64,000 bases of DNA from Begonia masoniana. Lineage: Eukaryota > Streptophyta > Magnoliopsida > Cucurbitales > Begoniaceae. The position numbers and the translations under genes were made by a program. Positions 10,905 through 21,478 of the stretch are shown here, in pieces. The stretch spans positions 9,700,621 to 9,764,620 of the forward strand of contig CM039509.1 of assembly GCA_022432975.1 (NCBI GenBank), read 5' to 3'. Each line of letters begins with the position of its first letter. Position 1 is the first letter of the stretch. The notes below the pieces were generated by a model. The model did no database searches. It worked only from the letters and a program-made list of their open reading frames with translations, and was not told where the DNA came from.

Positions 10905-12431
10905 TGTAGGATCGAGATTGTCTAAGAGGGGGGTGAATTAGACTTTTAAACTTAATTTATTAAGCTATTCAATTTCTCTATTGTTACTAACTCGTTAGAA
11001 CACAGCAAATAAGCAAATAGTAAATATGAAAGAGAGAGAGAATGTTGATACCACAGTTTTTAACGTAGTTTGGCCAAGCTTGCCTACGTCCACGCTCCAA
11101 AGCTCCCCCTTGAAGATTCTTAACCTTCTCCTCACGAGAAAAAACAAGATCGAAATTTCGGGCTTCGATCTACTGCCTCTTACATACTGGATTGCTCTTC
11201 ACGGGCGACAATCCATAGCCTTTTACAGAATAATGAGTTTGTAAAAATCAGAACAAACTACTCTCCCTCAAAGATTAAATCTCAAGTTCAGGATTCGAGA
11301 GGAGTAGATAAAAAATTACAGAGTATGAGAATTTCGCACGTTAGGGCTCAGAAAATGATTTTCGCAAAAAGTTCTTCCTTCGAGCTAACTTCTCGGCTTA
11401 AATACTCTGTCTACAATCGGCTCTAGGTATTGAATGCTCCTTATCCGAATGTGGAAACTTTGTTACCGTTGGAGCAGCATCCATACAAAATAGATAGCCG
11501 TTGCATTCTGAAGTTACTATCGTGCTTCGCTATTAATGATCAGAAGTTAAAGCTCTGGGCAAGGTCACTTTTGCTTCGCGGCATATTCAAATCTGGCGGA
11601 AGACTCTGTTCATAGGTAGATGTAGTTTTAAGAGCATGAACCGCTGTCGGTGGATTCAGCTTTAAAACCTTGTACCGTAGAAAACCGAACTGTTATCGAA
11701 AGATGTAGTAGTGAAGTCTTGAACCGCTATCGGAAGACGTAGTTTTAACACGCTGAACCGCTATCGAAAGACGTAGCATTAACACGCTGAACCACTATCG
11801 GAAGACGTAGCTTTAAAAAACCTGGCGGAAGGTGTTGTTCCTTGAAGTACTCCGCCTTTGTCGTTTAGCTGGTGGAAGACTTAGGCTTTGAACGACTTCA
11901 ACTTTTGTCGTTTAGCTACTGGACGATGTTGAACTTCAAAGAGCCAGCGGATGATTTTCTTTTAACGCCATCAGATGATGTTGCTTTAAACGCCATCGGA
12001 TGATGAATCATTTTGTCGTTTAGAAATCGGATGATAAATCTTTGAACGCCATCGGATGATATTCTTTGAACGACTTCATTTTTGTCGTTTTGCTATCGGA
12101 TGAAGTAGTCTTTGAGCGACTTCACTTTTTTTCGTTTAGCGATAGTGGATGCAACTCTTTTCTTCTTCAATCGGTGGATGTAACATTTTCTTCTTCAATC
12201 GGTGGATATAACTCTATTTATTAGTTTTTCAGCCCTGTTATACTATTTAGCCCTGTACACTCAACCACAATTGTTAGAAAACTAAAATACCCTTTCCAAG
12301 GGCATTTCCAACAGATTAAATCACATGCATAATTCAATATTCTCATTTAATAAACATAATCAAATTACATACTTAACATTCAAATACATCATCAAAAATT
12401 TAGTTAGACTTAAGCACCATTTAAGTCAACA
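10905..12431 (-). repeat. 3' LTR of the Sirevirus element
   Basis: 1527 bases, near-identical to 19954-21478. On the plus strand it starts TGTAGGATCGAG and ends AAGTCAACA. Its interior, about 11640-12230, is an array of diverged repeats combining TTGTCGTTTAGC, GCCATCGGATGATG and GGAAGACGTAG. Confidence 0.95.
11640..12230. repeat. Diverged tandem repeat block in copia LTR
   Basis: Many imperfect copies of CTATCGGAAGACGTAG, GCCATCGGATGATG and TTGTCGTTTAGC-type motifs, closing with AATCGGTGGATG. The same block occurs in the other LTR at 20690-21260. The motif family also occurs, reverse-complemented on the plus strand, in gypsy solo LTR D. Confidence 0.8.
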
Positions 12432-12446
12432 ATCTCCCTCTTTTTG
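12432..12446 (-). other. Polypurine tract of the Sirevirus element
   Basis: In element orientation the purine run AAAAAGAGGGAGAT lies directly before the 3' LTR start TGTTGACTTAA. It is the expected plus-strand DNA priming site. Confidence 0.8.
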
Positions 12447-12750
12447 ATGATGACAATCTATGAGTATAAATTTGATTAAACATTACTCTCTCCCATAATC
12501 CTATACTCTCTCCCATAATCCTAGCTCCCGCACAGCATATGCATACGTTCCAATTTCAAATACAAATCATATCCAGTATTCAACTAATTTCTCAACACAG
12601 CATCAATCAAACTAATTTCTCAACACAACATCAATCAAAGACAATCAAACACTTTCTCCCCCACTGACATTATAAAAAAAATAAGGAAAAAGAGACAATT
12701 GTACCAATGTGCAACAATAGAAAAAAATGTAAAACTGGTTACAAAGGAAA

Positions 12751-14919
12751 TTATCTAAGTGAAGCTAAGTCCTTAAGCCACTGCCAGTACTCTTGCATAA
12801 TGGAAGGAATGCACGTCAAGATCTGGAGAAACACTGGGAGCAGGAGGAGCAGGTAGAGCAAGAGGTGCAGGAGCAGGAATATAGTGCTGAAAAAATTCTC
12901 GCCATAACACCAAATTCAGACATGGTGGGGGCTCGATCGGTCCTCGGTATACACACAGGTCCAGACAGGATGGAGCTGCAGCAGCAGGAGAAGCATCGAA
13001 AGAACTGGCTGGCAGAGAAAAAGATTCAGGAATAGAAGAAGCAGAAGGATTAGAGAACTAGGAGCTCAGCCTCATGAATATCCAAAGACATGAAGCGCAC
13101 ATCTTCATCAACTGCAGGTCTGGAAAAGGGAAGTAGAAGATCTTCATAGCAGACTTCTGTGAAACTAACAGAACTAGATGGTTCGAGTTCGGGTTCGGGA
13201 TTCAAAGCTTCAACAGAAGATCTGAGAGACTCAAGGTCCCTGACAACAATGCGTCTATGGCCATCCATCTTCCTTGACAGCAGATCAAGACCGGTATCCA
13301 AAGCGATGCTCATGTCCAATTTGTTCTTTTCAAGCTTGGCATCTACAGACTTTTCAATCTGACTTTGAATTAAACTGATTGCTCTTCCCAGTCTCTCTAT
13401 GCAGGACTTCAAATCAGTGTACTGATCCTGAACAGAGGAGAGAGCAGTGCCAAAACTGTCTAAGCGCGTAAGAACTCATTGAACTGTGCCTCAGTTATGA
13501 ATGATCTCCTCTGATAAGTTTGAGGAGTGGCAGGAGCAGTTGGCAGAGGAGGTGAAGAAATCTGGACTTGAGGATCAATTGGAAGTGGAGCGTATTGGAC
13601 TGGTGAAGTATTTTGGACTACGGGAGAGATAGGAGGTGGAGCAGGTTGGACTGGAGGAGAGATGGGAGGTGGAGCAGGCAACAAAAGGGCAGGTGGAGGG
13701 GAAGAAGGATCCTCTGGAAGTAGAGGGGGCACAGATGGAGAAACAGAAGATGCCACAAAAAAAAAGGAGGTGGATGAGATGGATGAGGAATGCTAGGAGT
13801 AAAAGGAACTGATATTGCCTCAAAGATATGGGCTAGAGAGGAGGGAGCAGGATTCCTCGGCACTGGTGGAAGAAGGTGGGGGCGAGATACCAGAGAATGA
13901 GAAGGAGAAATATCAAAAGCAGGGATCTCTGAATCACCACCGCCTTCTTGAGTTGATGACTCTTCAGCCAGAATCAGTTTCCTCTTTCCTTTTCTGACAG
14001 CAGCTACCTTAGTAGCCCTTTTCTTAGACTGATCCATAACAAAATCTCCTCGTCTATTCTTTTTAATTCCCATTCTATTCAAAGTAGAGGTAGAGTAATA
14101 GCTGGACGTTTTAAGGCATGTAGGATCCTCGTCCTCGGGAAATTCTACATCAAACTTCTGAAAGATCCTCATGAGAAGTAGATTATAGGGAAAAGAAGTG
14201 GTTCTGGAGGTGACACTCTGTATCATCCGTCTTAAGATAATGAAACCTATATCAAAGGGAGTCTTTTGGAAGATAGCAAAAAGAACAAAAAATTCCATGC
14301 TACTAATATCATCATAATGACCACCCTTAGGAATAACATTATATCCAATCATTTGATGAAACAGTCGAGCTCGAACAGTTAAGTGTTTGCTCTTCAAAGA
14401 ATTTGGGATATTGTTCGGGTCTAGGACAATTTCTTTCAAAAATAGATGCCCCTCAGGAGTGTCAAGAAATGGGGGGTCTTGTCCTGTCGTATAGAATTTA
14501 GGATGATTATCTAAATGAGGACTCTCCAGAAGCACATTTAAGGATTAGGAGGTTATAACTATGTGTTTTCCATACACATAGCTCGAAATAGTAGATTGAT
14601 CAGAAGGATAACTAAGATTGGCATAAAACATGTGAATAGCAGAGGGGTAATAGAAAGATTCCACATCGAACAACCCCATTAAGCCAATATCCGTCAAGGG
14701 TGCAATTAAATTTAAACCAACTAAATCGTCAGGAATAATACCACGACTTGGAATCAACTTCTTATGTTTAAAGTCATCGTGATACCTTGTCTCTGCAGCC
14801 TGAGTGAGGAAAAAATAAGATGGCCAACTATTTGCACGAGGAATCTCTCGTGGCTGACGAGCTGAGACTTTGGCCTTCTTCTTGGCTGGTTCCTAAACAG
14901 CGCGAGAAGACGAAGCCAT
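12751..14919 (-). pseudogene. Sirevirus ORF3 (envelope-position, plant transposon protein)
   Basis: Long reading frame after pol, where Sireviruses carry a so-called envelope-like gene of unproven function. The start at 14919 gives MASSSRAV, then a basic stretch. A globular domain follows (about 14850-14000) resembling the 'putative plant transposon protein' domain, with motifs such as LTVRARLFHQMIGYNVIPKG and SMEFFVLFAIF. After it come a lysine/arginine-rich patch (KKRATKVAAVRKGKRK), a proline-rich region (about 13760-13560) and a coiled-coil-like tail (13412-13050). The last conserved part EYWQWLKDLAS ends at 12751. Breaks: an in-frame TAG at codon 9, a TAA near 14546 and frameshifts in the proline-rich and tail parts. 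No signal peptide or clear membrane anchor is seen. Confidence 0.75.
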
Positions 14920-15217
14920 GAACGAGTCGAGGGAGAAAACCTAGAGAGAAAAGGATTGGAAGGCAGAAATTTTCTGAAAGGGCGCGAAAGATGAAGCGTC
15001 TTCAAAAAAATGGGTTTAAATGTATTAGGGCATAGCCCGACTAGAAGAAGACAAACGTGGAAGTCGGATATCACCCGATTAGAGACACGTGTCGGCAGAT
15101 TAAAGATTATATCATCTGGTGCATAGACATCTTCCGGTAAGCGGATGAGGCATATCTTCCGGTGAATAGACAAGGAGCGGGCGATGAAAATACCGAGGGC
15201 AGAGAAAGGAAAGAACC

Positions 15218-17100
15218 TTAACTTTTCTCACACCTAATGAGGCCTAATCTTATTCTTATACTACAGAAGGTTTTCTCATCCAAAGGTTTTGTGAAGATAT
15301 CGGCCAATTGATCAACTGAATTGACAAATTCTAAAGAAATATCACCTCTTTGAACATGATCTCGGATGAAATGATACCTAACTTCGATATGTTTGGTTCT
15401 ATAATGCTGAATTGGATTCTTGAAAGTATTGATAGCACTGGTGTTGTCACACCGAGTAGGAATCCTATTATAAAACAGATTATAATCTTCTAGAGTCTGT
15501 TTCATCCAAAGCATTTGTGCACAACAACTGCCAGCAGCGATATATTCACTTTCAGCAGTTGACAATGCAACAGAGTTTTGTTTCTTAGAATACCAAGACA
15601 CTAGAGATTCTCCTAAGAACTGACAAGTGTCACTAGTGCTTTTCCTATCAACTAGACTTCCAGCATAATCAGAATCAGAGTATCCAACTAAATCGAAAGA
15701 AGTACCTTTAGGATACCATAATCCTAAGTCAGATGTCCCACTTAAATATTTGAAAATTCTTTTGACAGCAGTAAAATGAGACTCCTTAGGGGCAGCTTGA
15801 AATCTAGCACAGAAACAAACACTAAAAAGAATATCTGGCCTACTAGCAGTCAGATATAACAAAGATCCAATCATACCACGATATTTCTTAGTGTCCACAC
15901 TTATTCCATTTTCATCTTTGTCCAGTTTGGTTGTGGTACTCATGGGAGTTCTAGAGGATTTAACAGATTTTAAACCAAATTTCTTTAAGAGCTCCTTGAT
16001 GTATTTTTCTTGGCAGAAGAAAATCTCATCAGGAGATTGACTGATCTGAAATCCTAAGAAGAATTTTAACTCCCCCATCATACTCATTTCAAATTCACTT
16101 TGCATGAGGGAGGAAAATTCATTACACATTGTGACATTAGTTGATCCAAATATAATGTCATCGACATAGATCTGAACTAACAGAATGTCTTCATCCTTTT
16201 GCATGGTAAATAGAGTTGAATCGGTGTTACCCTTTTTGAAATTCCTTTCCTCGAGGAAATTCTTCAATCTATCATACCAAGCCCTAGGAGCCTGCTTAAG
16301 TTCATAAAGAGCTTTCCTTAGTTTGTATACATGTTCGGGTTTATCAAAGGCTTCAAAACCTAAGGGTTGATCTACATAAACTTCTTCTATGATGTAACCA
16401 TTTAAGAATGCACTCTTTACATTCATTTGAAAGAGTGTGAAGTTTTTGTAGTAAACAAAAGCTAAGAGCATTCTGATTGACTCTAGTCTAGCTACAGGGG
16501 CAAAGGATTCCTCAAAGTCAATACATTCTTTTTGGGAGTATCCCTTAGCAACTAGTCTAGCCTTATTTTTAACTACAATCCCATTTTCATCTAATTTATT
16601 CTTGTAAACCCATTTTGTTCCAATAATGGGATGATCTTTAGGCCGTGGAATAAGTTCTCATACCTTGCTCTTTTCAAATTGATTTAATTCTTCCTGCATA
16701 GCCATAATCCAATTTTTATCATTCTCGGCCTCTTCAAATTTCTTAGGCTCTACTTGAGAAATGAATGCCACATTGGCACAGAGATTCCTAAGAGACGATG
16801 TAGTCTTTACTCCTAAGACTTCATCTAAGGGATGATCTTTGACATACTTTCAATCCCTAGGAAGAGCAGGAATTTCATCCTTGACAGGAACAATATCTAG
16901 AGAACTTGAAGAAGGTTCTAGGGATTTTTCAGTTTGAGGGATATCTGTAGGCTTATCTAAGGAAAGGGAATCTAGATGCTTTTCTAAGGGAACATACTCA
17001 TCCACATTGATTGTGAGTTGAGGGGACTCATCAAAGTTGACATGTGCAGATTCCTCAACAACTAGAGTTCTTCTATTGAACATTCTATAAGCTTTATTAG
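15218..17100 (-). pseudogene. Copia pol: reverse transcriptase and RNase H
   Basis: The reverse transcriptase begins about 16850 and the best open part is 16471-15218. Motifs in order are LVAKGYSQ (before 16471), [26 protein letters not shown], the catalytic [11 protein letters not shown], and [12 protein letters not shown]. RNase H follows, with [35 protein letters not shown] and [13 protein letters not shown]. The end at 15218 follows [12 protein letters not shown], a usual copia pol C-terminus. Upstream, two conserved Trp codons are now TGA (about 16851 and 16658), so full-length product cannot be made. The 16850-17083 piece encodes the acidic linker between integrase and reverse transcriptase. 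Confidence 0.9.
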
Positions 17101-17257
17101 AAAGAGAATACCCCAGAAAAATTCCAAGATCAGATTTGGAATCGAATTTTCTTAAATTATCCTTAGTATTAAGAATAAAATATTTACATCCAAATGCTCT
17201 AAAGTATTTGACAGAGGGAGTTTTTCCATGCCAGAGCTCATAAGGAGTTTTTCCATG

Positions 17258-18400
17258 TCAGAGCTCATAAGGAGTTTTCTCAAGAATTGGTCTTATAGAG
17301 ACCCGATTGAGCACATAACAAGCTGTTGCAACAGCTTCAGCCCAGAAATACTTAGGAAGAGAGTTTTCATTAAGCATAGTCTTAGCAAGCTCTTGGAGAG
17401 ATCTATTCTTTCTCTCAACAACATCATTTTGCTGAGGGGTTCTAGGAGAATAGAAATTATGTTCAATTCCATTTTTGAGATACAAAAGTTCAAATTTCTC
17501 ATTTTCAAACTCTCCACCATGATCACTACGAATAACAACTATGGTGAGCTCCTTTTCATTTTGAACTTTTTTCCTAAAGCTAGAGAATGTATCAAAAATT
17601 TCATCCTTTGACTTCAGAAAGAATACCCAAGAGAATCTAGAGAAGTCATCGACAATGACATAAGCATAGAATTTTCCTCCTAAGCTGGCTATATTAGAAG
17701 GATCGAAAAGGTCCATGTGAAGGAGTTGGAGAGGCTTAGAAGTAGAGATTGCATTCTTTGATGCAAAAAAACTTTTGATCTGCTTACCCATTTGGCAGGC
17801 TTCACAGACCTTATCCTTCTCAAAGGATATCTTAGGGATCCCTATAACTAAATTCTCCTTAGTAATCTTAGCTAAGGTATCCATCCCTACGTGTCCTAAT
17901 CTCCTATGCCAAGTCCAACAGTCATTAGAAGAATTAGTAGCAAAATATTTTTCATCATTGCACACAATATTATCTAAGTCAATGTTATAAATATTTTCTT
18001 TCCTATAGCTAGTAAACAGAGTTTTGCCATTTGATGCATCCTTAATTATACAGGAGTTTGATTTAAAGATCACCTTATATCATTTATCACATAACTGGCT
18101 AATACTAAGCAAATTATGCTTTAATCCTTCAATTAAAAGCACATTTTCAATAATAGGATTAAAACTGTTACCTATATTGCCGATGCCAACAATTTTGCCC
18201 TTTTGGTTTCCACAAAAAATAACACTTCCTTTTTTCTTGTTGACAACAGCAAACATGGTTGAGTCTCCTGTCATATGCCTCGAGCAACCACTGTCGAGGT
18301 ACCACTGGTTCTTTTCAGGAGAGCACTCAACCTGCAAAACAGAAGATCAAGTTGTCTTCTTTGGTACCCAAACCTTTTGGGTCCTAGAGTTAGGTCTGGT
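17258..18400 (-). pseudogene. Copia pol: protease and integrase
   Basis: 18337-18080 carries the protease site NQWYLDSGCSRHMTGD, with Asp-Ser-Gly as in active enzymes. 18073-17258 gives the integrase. Its zinc finger is WHRRLGHVGMDTL with CEACQMGKQ. The catalytic core has HMDLFDPSN, IRSDHGGEFEN and a Glu in QQNDVVERKNRSLQE, so the D,D,E triad is present. A stop or frame change near 18070 separates protease and integrase parts, and a TGA lies near 18350 before the protease. Further coding to about 17100 continues the integrase C-terminus. Confidence 0.88.
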
Positions 18401-18425
18401 TCTCTTCGGAACCCATTGTACTTTA

Positions 18426-19889
18426 CTACCAGCTTTCATATTGTTTGTTTTCAAAGGACTTATGTCCTACTTCATTACAAGCATGACAAGTAGACGGTTT
18501 AACAAAGAAATTCTTAAAAGCTTTCCTTTTATTGAACTTATCATAGCCTAAACCTGCTTTATCATGAGTAGCTCTATGATTTCCTATCAGCAATGTTAAG
18601 TTCTTGCTAGCATTTGAGAACCAAAGAACAAGTTTATTCAAAGACTCATTTTTCTTCTTAAGTTCAGTAACTTCCTTTTCATGCAGATTAGTTTCTTTGG
18701 CATGCTTTTCAACTATGCTTGTATTTTTTCTTTTCAACGAATTGTACTTGGCCTTTAACATGCTATATTGTTTTACTAAATCATTGAAGATATCAATTAA
18801 ATTACCTTCATCATTATCACTCTCACTATCACTCGAAAAATGACTAACCTCATCCTCCTTGGCCATGAAGCATAGATTTGCCACTTCCTCATCTTCTGAA
18901 GAAGAGGTGCCACCTTCACTGTCATCCCAAGTAGCCTTCATAGCCTTCTTCTTAAACTTCTTGGGATTCTTCTTTGCTTGTGGACAGTCTGCCTTCATGT
19001 GACCCAGCTTTCCACACCCGAAGCATGTGATTTCCTTCTCTTTTTGAGATTTCTCAACCTTTGGAAATCTCCTTCCTTGCATTCTTTTTCTCTGGAGGAA
19101 TTTGCTGAACCTCCTTGTAATGAGGGTAATATCCTCATCATCTTCTTCTTCTTCCGACTCTTCTTGATTGCTGGAGGATGCTTTGAGAGCAATGTTCTTT
19201 CTCTTGGAGATCTCCTTTTCCTTGAGATCTTCCTTTTCATTAGCTCTCATGGTTATCTCATGCGTCATGAGTGAACCCATGAGCTCTTCAAGCTTCATTG
19301 CTTTGAGATCTTTAGCCTCTTGGATGACTGTCACTTTGGGTTGCCAGGCTCTTAGTAAACACCGAAGAATCTTTCTAACAATTTCTTCACCTGAATATGT
19401 CTTACCAAGAACTTTCAAACCATTAGTTATGTTAGTAAAACGAGTAAACATAGAGGAGATGGATTCATCCTTTTCCATTGAAAACAATTCATACTCGTGT
19501 ACAAGCATGCTCAGTTTATTTTCTTTAACCTGATTGGTTCCCTCGTGAGTAATTTCCAGTAAGTGCCATATCTCTTGAGCACTATCATACCCTTGAACTC
19601 TATTGAATTCATCACGGTTTAAAGCACAGTATAGGGTGTTTATGGCTTTAGCATTTAAGCTTAGGTTCCTCTTATCGGACTCAGTTAATTCAGAAGAATC
19701 CTTAGGAATTCTATTGTCATTTTCAGTTTTCATGGCTTTAAATGGACCATTCTCGATAATATTCCATAAGTCATAGTCCATGGCTTGAATGAATATTCTC
19801 ATTCTTGCATTCCAGTAAACATAATCATTGTCGTCAAACAAAGGTGGCCTGTTAATTGTTTGACCTTCTACGTGTGTGTTCAAAGCCAT
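18426..19889 (-). CDS. Sirevirus Gag polyprotein
   Basis: A 487-residue frame that forms the particle core of the element. The start MALNTHVEGQTI lies about 50 bases after the primer-binding site. It contains the UBN2/copia gag region (YVYWNARMRIFIQAMDYDLW, AKAINTLYCALN, FTNITNGLKVLGK). A basic stretch precedes a first zinc knuckle CFGCGKLGHMKADCPQ (about residues 288-303). An acidic Ser-rich section, a coiled-coil part (about residues 385-425) and a damaged second knuckle (CHACNEVGHKSFEN, final Cys displaced by a frameshift) follow. The frame ends shortly after, so the Gag-to-Pol transition is altered. It is the longest intact frame of the element. Confidence 0.9.
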   Translation of the reverse strand: MALNTHVEGQTINRPPLFDDNDYVYWNARMRIFIQAMDYDLWNIIENGPFKAMKTENDNRIPKDSSELTESDKRNLSLNAKAINTLYCALNRDEFNRVQGYDSAQEIWHLLEITHEGTNQVKENKLSMLVHEYELFSMEKDESISSMFTRFTNITNGLKVLGKTYSGEEIVRKILRCLLRAWQPKVTVIQEAKDLKAMKLEELMGSLMTHEITMRANEKEDLKEKEISKRKNIALKASSSNQEESEEEEDDEDITLITRRFSKFLQRKRMQGRRFPKVEKSQKEKEITCFGCGKLGHMKADCPQAKKNPKKFKKKAMKATWDDSEGGTSSSEDEEVANLCFMAKEDEVSHFSSDSESDNDEGNLIDIFNDLVKQYSMLKAKYNSLKRKNTSIVEKHAKETNLHEKEVTELKKKNESLNKLVLWFSNASKNLTLLIGNHRATHDKAGLGYDKFNKRKAFKNFFVKPSTCHACNEVGHKSFENKQYESW

Positions 19890-19935
19890 AATAAATAAAT
19901 ATCACAGTGTGTTTATCAACTTAGACAATGATTAA

Positions 19936-19951
19936 CCTCGCTCTGATACCA
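19936..19951 (-). other. Primer-binding site, initiator tRNA-Met type
   Basis: In element orientation TGGTATCAGAGCGAGG begins two bases after the 5' LTR end. TGGTATCAGAGC is complementary to the 3' end of plant initiator tRNA-Met. Confidence 0.93.
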
Positions 19952-19953
19952 AT

Positions 19954-21478
19954 TGTAGGATCGAGATTGTCTAAGAGGGGGGTGAATTAGACTTTTAAAC
20001 TTAATTTATTAAGCTATTCAATTTCTCTCTTGTTACTAACTGGTTAGAACACAGCAAATAAGCAAACAGTAAATATGAGAGAGAGAGAATGTTGACACCA
20101 CAGTTTTTAACGTGGTTCAGCCAAGCTTGCCTATGTCCACGCTCCAAGGCTCCCTCTTGAAGATTCTTAACCTTCTCATCACGAGAAAAAACAAGATCAA
20201 AATTCTGGGCTTCGATCTACTGCCTCTTACACACTAGATTGCTCTTCACGGGCGACAATCCACAGCCTTTTACAGAATAGTGAGTTTGTAAAAATCAGAA
20301 CAAACTACTCTCCCTCAAAGATTAAATCTCAAGTTCAGGATTCAAGAGGAATAGATGAAAAATTACAGAGTATGAGAATTTCGCACGTTAGGGCTCAGAA
20401 AATGATTTTCGCAAAATGTTCTTCCTTCGAGCTAACTTCTCGGCTTAAATACTCTGTCTGCAATCGGCTCTAGGTATTGAATGCTCCTTATCCGAATGTG
20501 GAAACTTTGTTACCGTTGGAGCAGCATCCGTACAAAATAGATAGCCGTTGCATTCTGAAGTTGCTATCGTGCTTCGCCATTAATGATCAGAAGTTAAAGC
20601 TCTGGGCAAGGTCACTGTTGCTTCGCGACATATTCAAATCTGGCAAAAGACTCTGTTCATAGTAGATGTAGTTTTAAGAGCATGAACCGCTGTCGGTGGA
20701 TTCAGCTTTAAAACCTTGTACCGTAGAAAACCAAACCATTATCGGAAGATGTAGTAGTGAAGTTTTGAACTGCTATCGGAAGACGTAGCTTTAACACGCT
20801 GAACCGCTATCAGAAGACGTAGCATTAACACGCTGAACCACTATCGGAAGACGTAGCTTTAAAAAAGCTGGCGGAAGGTGTCGTTCTTTGAAGTACTCCG
20901 CCTTTGTCGTTTAGCTGGCGGAAGACTTAGGCTTTGAACGACTTCAACTTTTGTCGTTTAGCTACTGGACGATGTTGAACTTCAAAGAGCCAGCGGATGA
21001 TTTTCTTTTAACGCTATTGGATGATGTTGCTTTAAACGCCATCGGATGATGAATCATTTTGTCGTTTAGCAATCAGATGATAAATCTTTGAACGCCATCG
21101 GATGATGTTCTTTGAACGACTTCATTTTTGTCGTTTTGCTATCGGATGAAGTAGTCTTTGAGCGACTTCACTTTTTGTCGTTTAGCGACAGGTGGATGCA
21201 ACTCTTTTCTTCTTCAATCGGTGGATGTAACCTTTTCTTCTTCAATCGGTGGATATAACTCTATTTATTAGTTTTTCAGCCCTGTTATACTATTTAGCCC
21301 TGTACACTCAACCACGATTGTTAGAAAACTAAAATACCCTTTCCAAGGGCATTTCCAACAGATTAAATCACATGCATAATTCAATATTCTCATTTAATAA
21401 ACATAATCAAATTACATACTTAACATTCAAATACATCATCAAAAACTTAGTTAGACTTAAGCACCATTTAAGTCAACA
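19954..21478 (-). repeat. 5' LTR of the Sirevirus element
   Basis: 1525 bases, partner of 10905-12431. Small differences to the partner (for example TTGTTACTAACTGGTTAG here against TTGTTACTAACTCGTTAG there) give the element a modest age. Carries the same internal repeat block. Confidence 0.95.

Larger units (their letters stand above)
10905..21478 (-). mobile_element. Ty1/copia retrotransposon, Sirevirus type
   Basis: Complete but broken element in minus orientation. It has a 5' LTR 19954-21478, primer-binding site 19936-19951, gag 19889-18426, pol about 18400-15218, an extra ORF3 14919-12751, a polypurine tract and a 3' LTR 10905-12431. The order integrase before reverse transcriptase, the zinc-knuckle Gag and the long ORF after pol are Sirevirus (SIRE1/Maximus) traits. 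The flanking bases GTATT (10900-10904) and TTATT (21479-21483) fit a target duplication with one change. The LTRs differ at a few positions per hundred bases by eye, so it is among the younger insertions here. It is inserted in solo LTR A. Stops in pol and ORF3 make it non-autonomous. Confidence 0.93.

Noticed and set aside
18024..18551. Plus-strand 175-codon frame
   Set aside because: Antisense to the Sirevirus gag-pol junction; no motif.
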